NCBI GenBank assembly: GCA_002298125.1
Contig: DBMJ01000011.1
Location: 372,001 to 436,000 of the forward strand
Direction: 5' to 3'
From: Clostridium sp. UBA701
GTDB taxonomy: Bacteria > Bacillota > Clostridia > Clostridiales > Clostridiaceae
Length of the DNA stretch: 64,000 bases
Position 1 is the stretch's first letter. Every line of letters begins with the position of its first letter. A program made the translations under genes and the position numbers. The notes under the pieces were generated by a model. The model saw only the letters and a program-made list of their open reading frames with translations. It was not told the DNA's origin and searched no databases. This document shows, piece after piece, positions 1 through 7,575 of the stretch.

Positions 1-320
1 GTATCCATCATACCAGGCATGGATGCTCTAGCTCCTGATCTCACAGAAACCAGTAGTGGATTTTCTAAGCTTCCAAATTCCTTACCTGTCATTTTCTCTA
101 ATTCAGAGAATTTTTCGTTAATTTGATCTACAACCTCTGAAGCAATTTTTTTGCCATCATCATAATATTTGTTACAAGCTTCAGTAGTTACAGTAAATCC
201 CTGTGGTACAGGAATACCTATCTTGGTCATGTCAGCCAAGTTAGCACCCTTTCCACCAAGGAGGTTTTTCATTGACGCGTCACCTTCTTTAAAAAGGTAC
301 ACATATTTTTTGTTATCCAT
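1..320 (-). CDS. ppdK: Pyruvate, phosphate dikinase, N-terminal part (runs off window)
   Basis: The first ~106 residues are present. They begin MDNKKYVYLF and contain the glycine-rich nucleotide-binding segment LLGGKGANLADM and then VRSGARASMPGMMDT, which are hallmarks of the PPDK N-terminal ATP-grasp domain. The enzyme interconverts pyruvate + ATP + Pi and PEP + AMP + PPi, and in clostridia works at the PEP/pyruvate node. The ATG at 318-320 follows a good AAAGGGGTG ribosome site. The gene lies directly downstream of a CcpN-like regulator, which suggests local control. Identity is confident; the rest of the gene is outside the window. Confidence 0.95.
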   Translation of the reverse strand, partial: MDNKKYVYLFKEGDASMKNLLGGKGANLADMTKIGIPVPQGFTVTTEACNKYYDDGKKIASEVVDQINEKFSELEKMTGKEFGSLENPLLVSVRSGARASMPGMMD

Positions 321-336
321 TGTAACACCCCTTTAT

Positions 337-364
337 TCTATATATGTATATTCTAACGGGTCAA
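337..364 (-). promoter_or_regulatory. Candidate sigma-A promoter of ppdK
   Basis: On the minus strand TTGACC (359-364) is followed after 16 bases by TATAGA (337-342), then the ppdK ribosome site. The match is moderate, and the -35 lies inside an inverted repeat (355-378). Confidence 0.5.
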
Positions 365-378
365 GATTTGTCCCGGTT
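355..378. promoter_or_regulatory. Inverted repeat over the ppdK -35, possible operator
   Basis: AACGGG at 355-360 and CCCGGTT at 372-378 form an imperfect palindrome around the -35 hexamer of the putative ppdK promoter, in the short gap between ppdK and the CcpN-like regulator gene. Its position would suit a repressor site. That it binds the neighbouring regulator is inference. Confidence 0.35.
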
Positions 379-399
379 AGTTTAAATTTGTACAACCTC

Positions 400-1044
400 T
401 TAGAGACTAGATTCACCAATTTTAACAAATAGCTTGGTGATATTGGTCTTAGATATCTTTCCAATAATTTTGAAATTTTCTTTTGGTCCCTCTATTATTC
501 TCTCAACTACAGGTAAGCTATCCACTTCATGTTCAATGATTCTCTGTGCTGCAAGATAGGCATTGTCTTCCTTTTCAACGAAGACGATATTAGGCATGCG
601 GGTCATTATTACCCCCACAGGAACCTGATGCGTATCTGTAGCTCCCATAGCTATCTTTAATAAGTCCTTTCGTGAAACAGCTCCAGTGAGGAAGGTATTA
701 TTTTCTACAAATAGTGTGCCCACATCGTTTAAAAATAAGTGCACAATTGCATCATATACCGTTGTTCCTTCAGTAACCAAAACTGGTTTGGACATAATAT
801 CCTGCACCTTGATGTTTCTTATGTAATCATAAATAAAGCTATGAGATGGCTTTTGTGAAAAAATATATCCAACCTTTGGTCTTGCATCCAGGATGCCTGT
901 CATAGTTAAAATGGCTAAGTCTGGTCGCAATGCTGCTCGGGTGACGGACAGCCTTTCAGCCAGCTGTTCACTGGTTATGGGCTGATTTTCCTTTACTAAT
1001 CTAATTATCTCTTCTTGTCTTAATGTTAGTTTTATAAAACTCAC
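400..1044 (-). CDS. CcpN-like transcriptional regulator (HTH + tandem CBS)
   Basis: An N-terminal winged helix-turn-helix (RQEEIIRLVKENQPITSEQL, then VTRAALRPDLAILTMTG) is followed by two CBS motifs (roughly residues 75-130 and 140-205). This is the architecture of Bacillus CcpN, a repressor of gluconeogenic genes whose CBS domains sense adenine nucleotides. The frame opens at an ATG at 1062, but alignment with the CcpN N-terminus (M-S-x-I-x-L...RQ) favours GTG at 1042-1044; the ribosome site there is weak. It lies just upstream of ppdK, reading the same way, so control of ppdK is a reasonable inference. Confidence 0.8.
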   Translation of the reverse strand: MSFIKLTLRQEEIIRLVKENQPITSEQLAERLSVTRAALRPDLAILTMTGILDARPKVGYIFSQKPSHSFIYDYIRNIKVQDIMSKPVLVTEGTTVYDAIVHLFLNDVGTLFVENNTFLTGAVSRKDLLKIAMGATDTHQVPVGVIMTRMPNIVFVEKEDNAYLAAQRIIEHEVDSLPVVERIIEGPKENFKIIGKISKTNITKLFVKIGESSL

Positions 1045-1135
1045 CCACTTTCTGTACAACATGTATTTTTCAGCTATTCTACCAAAGATTTAGCAGGCCC
1101 CAACTCAATATATAGCTTAATTATTTACTCTATAG

Positions 1136-1166
1136 ATTATACCATAAAATTCACCAATTGCTTCAA
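1136..1166 (-). promoter_or_regulatory. Candidate promoter of the CcpN-like gene
   Basis: The minus strand has TTGAAG (1161-1166), a 19-base spacer and TATAAT (1136-1141) preceded by TGG (an extended -10). The spacer is long, but the extended -10 compensates. The rest of the 1045-1333 gap holds a terminator at its distal end and nothing else I can support. Confidence 0.5.
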
Positions 1167-1293
1167 AAATATTAAAAATTAATAAAAATAACACATACTA
1201 TGCACCTATTAGTGCCTTTTAGGCTTTTTAAAATATTTTATCTAAAAGTGGAGCAAAATGCAACAGTATATGAAATATCTCTACTTAAGAAAA

Positions 1294-1326
1294 AAATGCC
1301 GGCAGCAGTTCGTTATACCGGCATTT
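1294..1326 (-). terminator. Rho-independent terminator after the DUF4342 gene
   Basis: AAATGCCGG at 1294-1302 pairs perfectly with CCGGCATTT at 1318-1326. On the minus strand the stem is followed by a T run. It sits just beyond the stop codon at 1334 and would end the recO-side transcript. Confidence 0.8.
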
Positions 1327-1333
1327 AAGATTA

Positions 1334-1978
1334 TTAATCTACATGGGAAGAATCTGAATCAGAATCGTCAAATTTTACAGTGTAGCTGTATACATTATCC
1401 CCCTGGGAATTAGCCTTGTCTTTAGAGGAGAATTTATCCTTTACCTCTGAAGCATAATCATTAACCTTGTCTTTCACCTCTGAAGTGAAATCACTCATTT
1501 TTCCTTTCATTCCTGAGGCCATATCACTAACCTTATCTGCCACATTATCCATAGTTCCTTTTATTATCTTGTTTACTACTTCCACAGTTCCATCTGTCTT
1601 TGTAATTTCTATAGTTAAATTTGTGGCTACTGCTGCAACTGTACCTATGCCTATTATTGCTAGCAGAGGAGTCCAGAAAATTGACAGTGCCCCCACTATG
1701 ACTCCAGCGTTTACTGGTACATCAAGCAGTACCTTGTCATCTCTTCTAACCTTAATTCTGCTAACATATCCCTTATCGATGGTTTCTTTCATCCAAGCTA
1801 CAAATTCATCCTTGGAGGTATAGATTTCATCCATTTTACTTTTCTTATTCTCTTCTAAGTAAATTAGGGCATCTATTACATTTCCTTCACACCTCTCCAA
1901 GGCTTCCTTTGCCTCGCCATATCCAGCACCTGTTCTTTCTCTAATGATATCAATCTTTTCAAGGGTTATTTCACTCAT
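1334..1978 (-). CDS. UBA-like/DUF4342 membrane-associated protein with 11-residue repeats
   Basis: Residues ~4-45 form a UBA/TS-N-like three-helix domain (IIRERTGAGYGEAKEALE). A DUF4342-like segment follows (DEFVAWMKETIDKG...VRRDDKVLLDVPV) with one hydrophobic stretch (VIVGALSIFWTPLLAIIGIG). The C-terminal third has tandem 11-residue units (KVSDMASGMKG, KMSDFTSEVKD, KVNDYASEVKD), typical of amphipathic helices, and an acidic Asp/Ser tail. Start: ATG at 1976-1978, six bases after GAAGGAGTG; a GTG nine bases upstream overlaps the ribosome site and is rejected. Function unknown. It lies 14 bases downstream of recO and ends at a strong terminator. Confidence 0.7.
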   Translation of the reverse strand: MSEITLEKIDIIRERTGAGYGEAKEALERCEGNVIDALIYLEENKKSKMDEIYTSKDEFVAWMKETIDKGYVSRIKVRRDDKVLLDVPVNAGVIVGALSIFWTPLLAIIGIGTVAAVATNLTIEITKTDGTVEVVNKIIKGTMDNVADKVSDMASGMKGKMSDFTSEVKDKVNDYASEVKDKFSSKDKANSQGDNVYSYTVKFDDSDSDSSHVD

Positions 1979-1992
1979 GATCTTCACTCCTT

Positions 1993-2721
1993 CTAATTAA
2001 ATATTTCCAGACTCTTTGGTTTTCTACCGTAGGCGGAAACTATAAGAGCATTGAGCACTCTATAGAGGTCATTTTTAACTTCCACTGAGAGATTTATTCT
2101 AAGTACTTTATCCATGGAAGTACTGTTTATAAATTCAAGGGCCTTATATGCTCCATTGCTTATCTTTATGCCTCCAACCCTTTCACAATCTGAACAAATA
2201 CCACCATAGTAGTCAGTGTTAATATAATCTGAGATGTTAAGCGGTGCTTTACAAAAACAACAATTTCCAAGATTCAAACCATATCCAGTATGGTGGAGCA
2301 GCTTAACCTCAAAGGCTCTTGCAATAAGCTCCTTATCTACTGCACCACTTTTGAGGAAATAAAGTGCAGAAACAAGATTTTTAAACACTTCTCTATTACT
2401 TTCATTTTCAGGTAGAGCAATATCTATCAATTCACATAGATAGGAAGCATAAGTAATGCTGTCTAAGTCCACCAATAACTCTTGGAAGGAGCTTATAATG
2501 CTGCCCTCACTTATGCTAAATAGATTTCTGCCGCTATAGAGCAGATAATCTGCATAGCAAAATGGGAGGGTAAGGGACAAGAATCTGCTCTTACTTCTCT
2601 TCGCTCCCTTAGCTACGGAGGTTAGTTTCCCAAGCTTCTCCGTAAAAATCCACACCAGTTTGTCTGCCTCTTTTATATCCTGGGTTTTTATCACTACCCC
2701 TCGGGTCTTAGTATTATACAG
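1993..2721 (-). CDS. recO: DNA repair protein RecO (start codon unusual or disrupted)
   Basis: RecO helps RecR load RecA on SSB-coated DNA. Seen: the OB-fold N-terminus (RGVVIKTQDIKEADKLVWIF), the conserved GAKRSKSRF segment, and a four-Cys zinc site (CCFCKAPL...CSDC). The family N-terminus requires the residues before the GTG at 2692-2694, and the open frame continues upstream to CTG at 2719-2721, eight bases after AGGAG (2730-2734). The only nearby ATG (2726-2728) is one base out of frame. One more T in the TTTT run after it would give a canonical start (MIFLYNTKTRGVVIKTQ). So either CTG initiates or a base is missing. Confidence 0.85.
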   Translation of the reverse strand: MYNTKTRGVVIKTQDIKEADKLVWIFTEKLGKLTSVAKGAKRSKSRFLSLTLPFCYADYLLYSGRNLFSISEGSIISSFQELLVDLDSITYASYLCELIDIALPENESNREVFKNLVSALYFLKSGAVDKELIARAFEVKLLHHTGYGLNLGNCCFCKAPLNISDYINTDYYGGICSDCERVGGIKISNGAYKALEFINSTSMDKVLRINLSVEVKNDLYRVLNALIVSAYGRKPKSLEIFN

Positions 2722-2774
2722 AAAATCATCTCCTATAATCTTAAGTATTCCTCAAAACATACAAACTAATGCTA

Positions 2775-3656
2775 TTATTTATAACCAAGCTCTCTTAAAA
2801 TCCTCTTGTCATCTCTCCACTCATTTTTCACCTTAACCCAGAGCTTTAACATGACTTTAGACTTTAAAAACTTTTCTAAATCCTCTCTTGCATAGCTGCC
2901 AATTCTTTTTAACATAGAGCCGCCTTTTCCAATTATAATTCCCTTGTGACTATCCTTTTCACAAAGTATAGTGGCCTCTATTTGATAAATACCCTTTTCA
3001 TCCTGTTTCATGCTGATAATCTCTACACCTGTTCCATGAGGCACTTCCTCACTTAAAAGTCTAAGTGCCTTCTCCCTTATAATCTCAGCCACTACAAAAC
3101 GTTCCTGCTGATCTGTCACCATATCCTCAGGATAGTATTGTGGTCCTTCTTTTAAATACTGCACCATTAGATTAAGCAGGGTATCCACATTCTTTCCCTT
3201 TAAAGCACTAATAGGAAGTATCTCACTAAAGCTATATTCCTTACTAAAGTTATCAAGACTCTCTGCTAGTCTGTCACCCTGAACCTCATCCATCTTGTTA
3301 ACTACAAGAAACACTGGTGCCTTTGCCTTCTGCAGCTGTTCTAGGATATACTTATCCCCACGGCCCATCTCTACATCTGGAGTTGTTAAAAAAAGTATTA
3401 AATCCACTTCTCTTATGGACTTTTCAGCTAGATTAACCATGTATTCCCCCAGCTTATGTCTAGGTTTATGTATTCCTGGAGTATCCACAAATACCATTTG
3501 ATAGTCAGCTGTAGTCAATATAGTTTGGATATTGTTTCTTGTGGTTTGAGGTTTGCTTGACACTATGCTGAGCTTTTCTCCCAACAGATAATTCATAAGT
3601 GTAGACTTTCCAACATTAGGTCTTCCTATAATCGTTATATATCCTGATTTAAACAT
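2775..3656 (-). CDS. era: GTPase Era
   Basis: Essential ribosome-assembly GTPase that binds the 3' end of 16S rRNA. G1 GRPNVGKST is at residues 11-19, with G3 DTPG, G4 NKMD, the switch sequence SKPQTTRNNI, and a C-terminal KH domain (IIGKGGSMLKRIGSYARED). At 293 residues it is the usual length. An AGGAGG site precedes ATG at 3656. It lies between cdd (8 bases upstream) and recO, as in many Firmicutes. Confidence 0.97.
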   Translation of the reverse strand: MFKSGYITIIGRPNVGKSTLMNYLLGEKLSIVSSKPQTTRNNIQTILTTADYQMVFVDTPGIHKPRHKLGEYMVNLAEKSIREVDLILFLTTPDVEMGRGDKYILEQLQKAKAPVFLVVNKMDEVQGDRLAESLDNFSKEYSFSEILPISALKGKNVDTLLNLMVQYLKEGPQYYPEDMVTDQQERFVVAEIIREKALRLLSEEVPHGTGVEIISMKQDEKGIYQIEATILCEKDSHKGIIIGKGGSMLKRIGSYAREDLEKFLKSKVMLKLWVKVKNEWRDDKRILRELGYK

Positions 3657-3664
3657 TTTTCCTC

Positions 3665-4063
3665 CTATTTGAGTAAATCTTTTCTAGTAAAAGCTCCTGG
3701 CAGAATTTCTTCTACGGTTTTCACAATATAATCCTCTTCGTTCTTTGCAAGTATTACTATAGCATCACTATCTGCAAATTCCGCTATTACCTGTCTGCAG
3801 ATGCCGCAGGGGGTTGTATAGCTTTCCTTGTCCCCTACCACTGCAATAGCCTTAATTTCTGTTCTTCCTTCTGATACAGCTTTAAATATTGCAGTTCTCT
3901 CTGCGCAGTTAGTTGCTCCATAGGATGCATTTTCTATATTACAACCTGTATATATACTGCCATCCTCAGTTAAAATTGCTGCTCCAACCTTAAACTTTGA
4001 ATAGGGAACATATGCTCTATCTCTGGCCTCCAGGGCTTTTGATACTAATTTTTTATAATCCAT
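3665..4063 (-). CDS. cdd: Cytidine deaminase
   Basis: Deaminates cytidine/deoxycytidine for pyrimidine salvage. The zinc site is complete: TGCNIENASYG and NCAERTA (Cys plus the catalytic Glu), then PCGICRQ with two zinc Cys. The 132-residue length is typical of the homotetrameric class. The frame opens at 4081, but ATG at 4061-4063 is preceded by GAGGAGGG at proper spacing and gives the usual MDYKKLV start. Tightly coupled to era. Confidence 0.96.
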   Translation of the reverse strand: MDYKKLVSKALEARDRAYVPYSKFKVGAAILTEDGSIYTGCNIENASYGATNCAERTAIFKAVSEGRTEIKAIAVVGDKESYTTPCGICRQVIAEFADSDAIVILAKNEEDYIVKTVEEILPGAFTRKDLLK

Positions 4064-4212
4064 AAATTTAGCCCTCCTCATTATACTAATTATTATTTCA
4101 AAATTTTTGTATAATATAGCTATAATTTGAAATCAAACTATATTATAAAATCTTGTATTAAAATTATATCATTCTTTTCATCTATTGCAATAAATTAGTA
4201 GACATTTTCCCT

Positions 4213-4911
4213 TTATCCAAAAATCCTAAATAGCAGCAGAGTCAGTAATATACCAAAAAGTGCCCCTGCTGCCACCTCCCATACGGAATGAACATCCGAA
4301 TCCACCCTGCTTTGAGCCACAATTAGAGCCAATAAAAAGCTTAATATGGTGGTCAAGGGCTCTGCAGTTATTAAGGTGATGGTGGTAGCAATGGAAAAGG
4401 CTATAGTGCTGTGCCCACTTGGCATTCCTCCTCTAAGGGGTGTTCCTTCTCCAAAAACAGCCTTCATCACTATGGTCAATATGCAAACTATAACAAGCAC
4501 TACAAATATCATGTAAGGATTAGAATTTTTTATCTTTGACATAATAATAAGGCTTATGCTGTTTAATTTATCCCAAAATATTATATATCCTACCACCACA
4601 GCATTTATGGCTGTTACAAGCACAGCTCCAGCAGCAGTATTTTTAGCAATTCGCACCAATGGATGATAGTAATTTGTAGTGGCATCCATGGCATTTTCTA
4701 TGGCTGTGTTTAATAGTTCAAAGGCTATCACAAGTGTGATTGAAATAAATATGGCCATGAGCTCAAATTTACTTAAATCATAAAAAAAACAGGCAATTAA
4801 CACTAGCAGTGCAGCACCCATATGAATTTTCATATTTCTCTGAGTACGCACTGCATGTATTATACCTTCTATTGCATAGTTAAAGCTATCCACTAATTTT
4901 TTTATCTTCAT
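4213..4911 (-). CDS. DgkA-type undecaprenol/diacylglycerol kinase fused to PAP2 phosphatase
   Basis: Residues ~1-115 are a DgkA-type kinase (FNYAIEGIIHAVRTQRNMKIH, then the catalytic ELLNTAIENAMD helix) with three membrane segments. Residues ~125-232 are a PAP2 domain: PLRGG, MPSGHST, and SRVDSDVHSVWEV with the catalytic His, plus further membrane helices. In Gram-positives DgkA phosphorylates undecaprenol, and PAP2 enzymes dephosphorylate undecaprenyl-PP, so both halves could feed undecaprenyl-P. The reading frame is continuous, with no internal stop or frameshift. In Bacillus this position (cdd-dgkA-ybeY) holds only the kinase. The 4064-4212 gap holds nothing I can support. Confidence 0.88.
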   Translation of the reverse strand: MKIKKLVDSFNYAIEGIIHAVRTQRNMKIHMGAALLVLIACFFYDLSKFELMAIFISITLVIAFELLNTAIENAMDATTNYYHPLVRIAKNTAAGAVLVTAINAVVVGYIIFWDKLNSISLIIMSKIKNSNPYMIFVVLVIVCILTIVMKAVFGEGTPLRGGMPSGHSTIAFSIATTITLITAEPLTTILSFLLALIVAQSRVDSDVHSVWEVAAGALFGILLTLLLFRIFG

Positions 4912-4969
4912 TTATTCATCACTCCTCACACTTTGAGGGTTACTGCAAACAGGATTTTAGTTTTCTTTG

Positions 4970-5473
4970 CTAGTACCTATTAATATCAAAATGTGCTAAT
5001 ATTTCTTCTTCTCTTGCCCTCATTATTATTTTATCCTCTTCCTCCATGTGGTCATAACCTAATAGATGAAGTAAAGAGTGGAGTACTAGGTAGCATACCT
5101 CTCTTAGCAGACTGTGGCCATATTCTAGAGCTTGTTCTCCTGCCATTTCTAGAGATAGAACTATATCTCCAAGAAGCAGCCTGCCCTCATCAAAATATTC
5201 CTCAGGCAGCTTCTCTATATCAAAGCACTGTTTAAATACCTTATGAGGGGGGTAATCAATAAGTGGAAAGGACAACACATCCGTCACGCTATCAACTTTC
5301 CTATATTCGTAATTAAGCTTATGTATTTCCTCATTGTCAACTAGTACCATGCTTAATTCATAGTCTACCCTTATTTCCTCTTCCCTTAATGCATAATCTA
5401 GAAGCTGATTAAGCACATCCTTAAAGCTCTCTTTAAGCTTTAAAGGACTTGTTTCTTCGTCTATATATATCAT
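4970..5473 (-). CDS. ybeY: Endoribonuclease YbeY
   Basis: Metal-dependent RNase that acts in 16S rRNA 3' maturation and ribosome quality control. The zinc motif HSLLHLLGYDH (H-x3-H-x5-H) is intact near residue 135, as is the TDVLSFP motif. Length 167 is normal. It follows pgpH by 13 bases, consistent with one operon. Confidence 0.96.
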   Translation of the reverse strand: MIYIDEETSPLKLKESFKDVLNQLLDYALREEEIRVDYELSMVLVDNEEIHKLNYEYRKVDSVTDVLSFPLIDYPPHKVFKQCFDIEKLPEEYFDEGRLLLGDIVLSLEMAGEQALEYGHSLLREVCYLVLHSLLHLLGYDHMEEEDKIIMRAREEEILAHFDINRY

Positions 5474-5486
5474 GTTCCTTGCTCCT

Positions 5487-7550
5487 TTATTTTTTCTCCA
5501 CCCACTTGTCTACAGGATATTCTATCCTTTCGTGGTAAATTCCAGACAATACCTTCATAAATGCCTTTTTTATATTATCGATATCCTTCAGTGTTAAATC
5601 GCAATTATCCAATTGCCCCTCATCTAACCTCTCCTTTACGAGCTTGCTTACCATTTCACGAACCTTTTCTTTGTTTGGCTCATTAATAGATCTCACTGCA
5701 GCCTCCACAGAATCTGCCAGCATGATAATGCCTGACTCCTTAGTTGAGGGTATGGGACCAGGATAACGAAAATCTTCGTCCCTTATGTCCTCTGGATGAT
5801 CTGCTGAATTCTTAGCTGTGATATAAAAATACTTTACCAGAGAGTCTCCGTGATGCTCTAAAATAACATCCTGTATAACCTTTGGAAGTCTATTTTCCTT
5901 GGCAAGCTCTACTCCATCCTTTACGTGGTTTGTTATGATAAGTGTGCTTAAATTTGGAGTTATCTTGCTGTGAGGATTATCATTACCCATTTGATTTTCC
6001 TTGAAAAAATATGGACGCTTAATTTTACCCACATCGTGATAGTAAGCTGAAACTCTTGCCAATAATGGATTGCCTCCTACTTCCTCTGCAGCAACCTCAG
6101 AGAGGTTAGCCACCAAAATACTATGATGATATGTTCCAGGAGCCTCCATAAGAAGTTTCCTTAATAGTGGCTGATTTGGGTTTGAAAGCTCTAATAGCTT
6201 AATTGAGGTCACAATATCAAAGCCACTTTCAAAAACCGGCAAAAAGCCTATGGTAAGCACCGCTGAAATACAGCTCCCTATAAGTGTAAAACCAACATTT
6301 TTTAATACTTCTATTACGTTGTTATTAAGCAGCACTCCTACAGAAAAAACCAGCATTATATTTATTATAGATATGTAAAGAGCAGAATATACAATATCGT
6401 TTCTCTGCTGCATTTTCTTAAGTATCACTGCGCCTCCCACAGCATTAACAAGTGCCAGCAGTGTAATCTGTAGATTAAAGCCCACTGCACCACTTAAAAG
6501 TATGCAATTTAAAATACTAATGGTAAGAGCTACCTTTGAGTTTATAAGCAGAGAAAGCAGTAGTGGACTACAGGCTAGTGGAATTAAATAAGGCACTGCG
6601 TTCATGCTTCGTGCAAATATTAGGGCAATACAATTTAAAATATTTATGAGAACTAATTTACTTATATCCTCATATATCTCTTTATGATTTCTCTTAAGGT
6701 ATACAGTCTGTAGAATAAGTACAAGTAAAATAAGCACTCCTAAGGTAATATATATATGCAGCTGAGATTTTGAAGCATTGTTTAACAAACCCAAACTTCT
6801 AAGTATTTCAATCTGATACTTATTTATGGGTTCGCCTTCCCTAACTATATACTGATCCTTCTTAATAACCTCTGGTGTTACCTTCTTTTTCACCTCACTT
6901 ACAGCTTCCTCTGTAAGCTTTTCATCATAAAAGAAATTTGGCTTTATCTTGCTTGAGGCTATTTGAACCCCTATGTCCCTACCCTGAGAAGATAGCTTGG
7001 TTCCATATGAATTAAATTTTAACACTGCATTTTCCTGAGCTTTTCTTATATACTCAGGTTCATTTTTAATACTACTGTCAAAAAGCTCCTCCATTGTCAT
7101 CAAGGTCACCCTTTGAAGTTCCAATATTTCATCCCTACTAAGTTTTAATAAGATAGGGTATTTTTCAGCAGGTAAAATCACGCTGTTTTCATGGCTTAAT
7201 ACAGCAATCTTATCCTTCTCCTCCAGCACAGAATCCTTTAACTCTATTACTTTTAGAAAAAAGGCATTGAGTTCACTTAACGTATCCCTCTTTACCTCTT
7301 TCTTCTCAGAATATTTTCTGTCCACTTGATCAATTTGAGCTTGAATTTTTTCTGCAGTCTTTAGTTCGTCTACAACCTCTCTACTGGCTTTAATATCTAC
7401 CTTTGCAATCTGACCTTCTGTCAGATTATATTTTTTAGTTAGCAGGGAGGTCATCATAGTAGAATACATAATTATAAAAGTCAATAAAAAAATAAACACT
7501 CTCTTAACAGTCTTGCTGGAAAGAACCTCTTTCAATTCTGATATTTTCAT
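5487..7550 (-). CDS. pgpH: 7TM-HD family phosphodiesterase PgpH (cyclic-di-AMP hydrolase type)
   Basis: 687 residues. An N-terminal membrane anchor is followed by a long extracellular 7TMR-HDED domain (to ~residue 265), about seven membrane helices (~265-460), and a cytoplasmic HD domain with GTYHHSILV, AYYHDVGKIKRP, TNHVKDG and ILEHHGDS metal-binding motifs. The family hydrolyses c-di-AMP in Listeria and Bacillus. ATG at 7550 follows AAGGGGAG. phoH, which commonly sits between yqfD and this gene, is absent here: the gap to yqfD is 25 bases. Confidence 0.93.
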   Translation of the reverse strand: MKISELKEVLSSKTVKRVFIFLLTFIIMYSTMMTSLLTKKYNLTEGQIAKVDIKASREVVDELKTAEKIQAQIDQVDRKYSEKKEVKRDTLSELNAFFLKVIELKDSVLEEKDKIAVLSHENSVILPAEKYPILLKLSRDEILELQRVTLMTMEELFDSSIKNEPEYIRKAQENAVLKFNSYGTKLSSQGRDIGVQIASSKIKPNFFYDEKLTEEAVSEVKKKVTPEVIKKDQYIVREGEPINKYQIEILRSLGLLNNASKSQLHIYITLGVLILLVLILQTVYLKRNHKEIYEDISKLVLINILNCIALIFARSMNAVPYLIPLACSPLLLSLLINSKVALTISILNCILLSGAVGFNLQITLLALVNAVGGAVILKKMQQRNDIVYSALYISIINIMLVFSVGVLLNNNVIEVLKNVGFTLIGSCISAVLTIGFLPVFESGFDIVTSIKLLELSNPNQPLLRKLLMEAPGTYHHSILVANLSEVAAEEVGGNPLLARVSAYYHDVGKIKRPYFFKENQMGNDNPHSKITPNLSTLIITNHVKDGVELAKENRLPKVIQDVILEHHGDSLVKYFYITAKNSADHPEDIRDEDFRYPGPIPSTKESGIIMLADSVEAAVRSINEPNKEKVREMVSKLVKERLDEGQLDNCDLTLKDIDNIKKAFMKVLSGIYHERIEYPVDKWVEKK

Positions 7551-7575
7551 GACAACTCCCCTTTAGTTATTTTAT

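Noticed and set aside
4213..4911. DgkA and PAP2 parts as two genes joined by a sequencing error
   Set aside because: The frame is continuous with a natural linker, and there is no second ribosome site at the PAP2 start.
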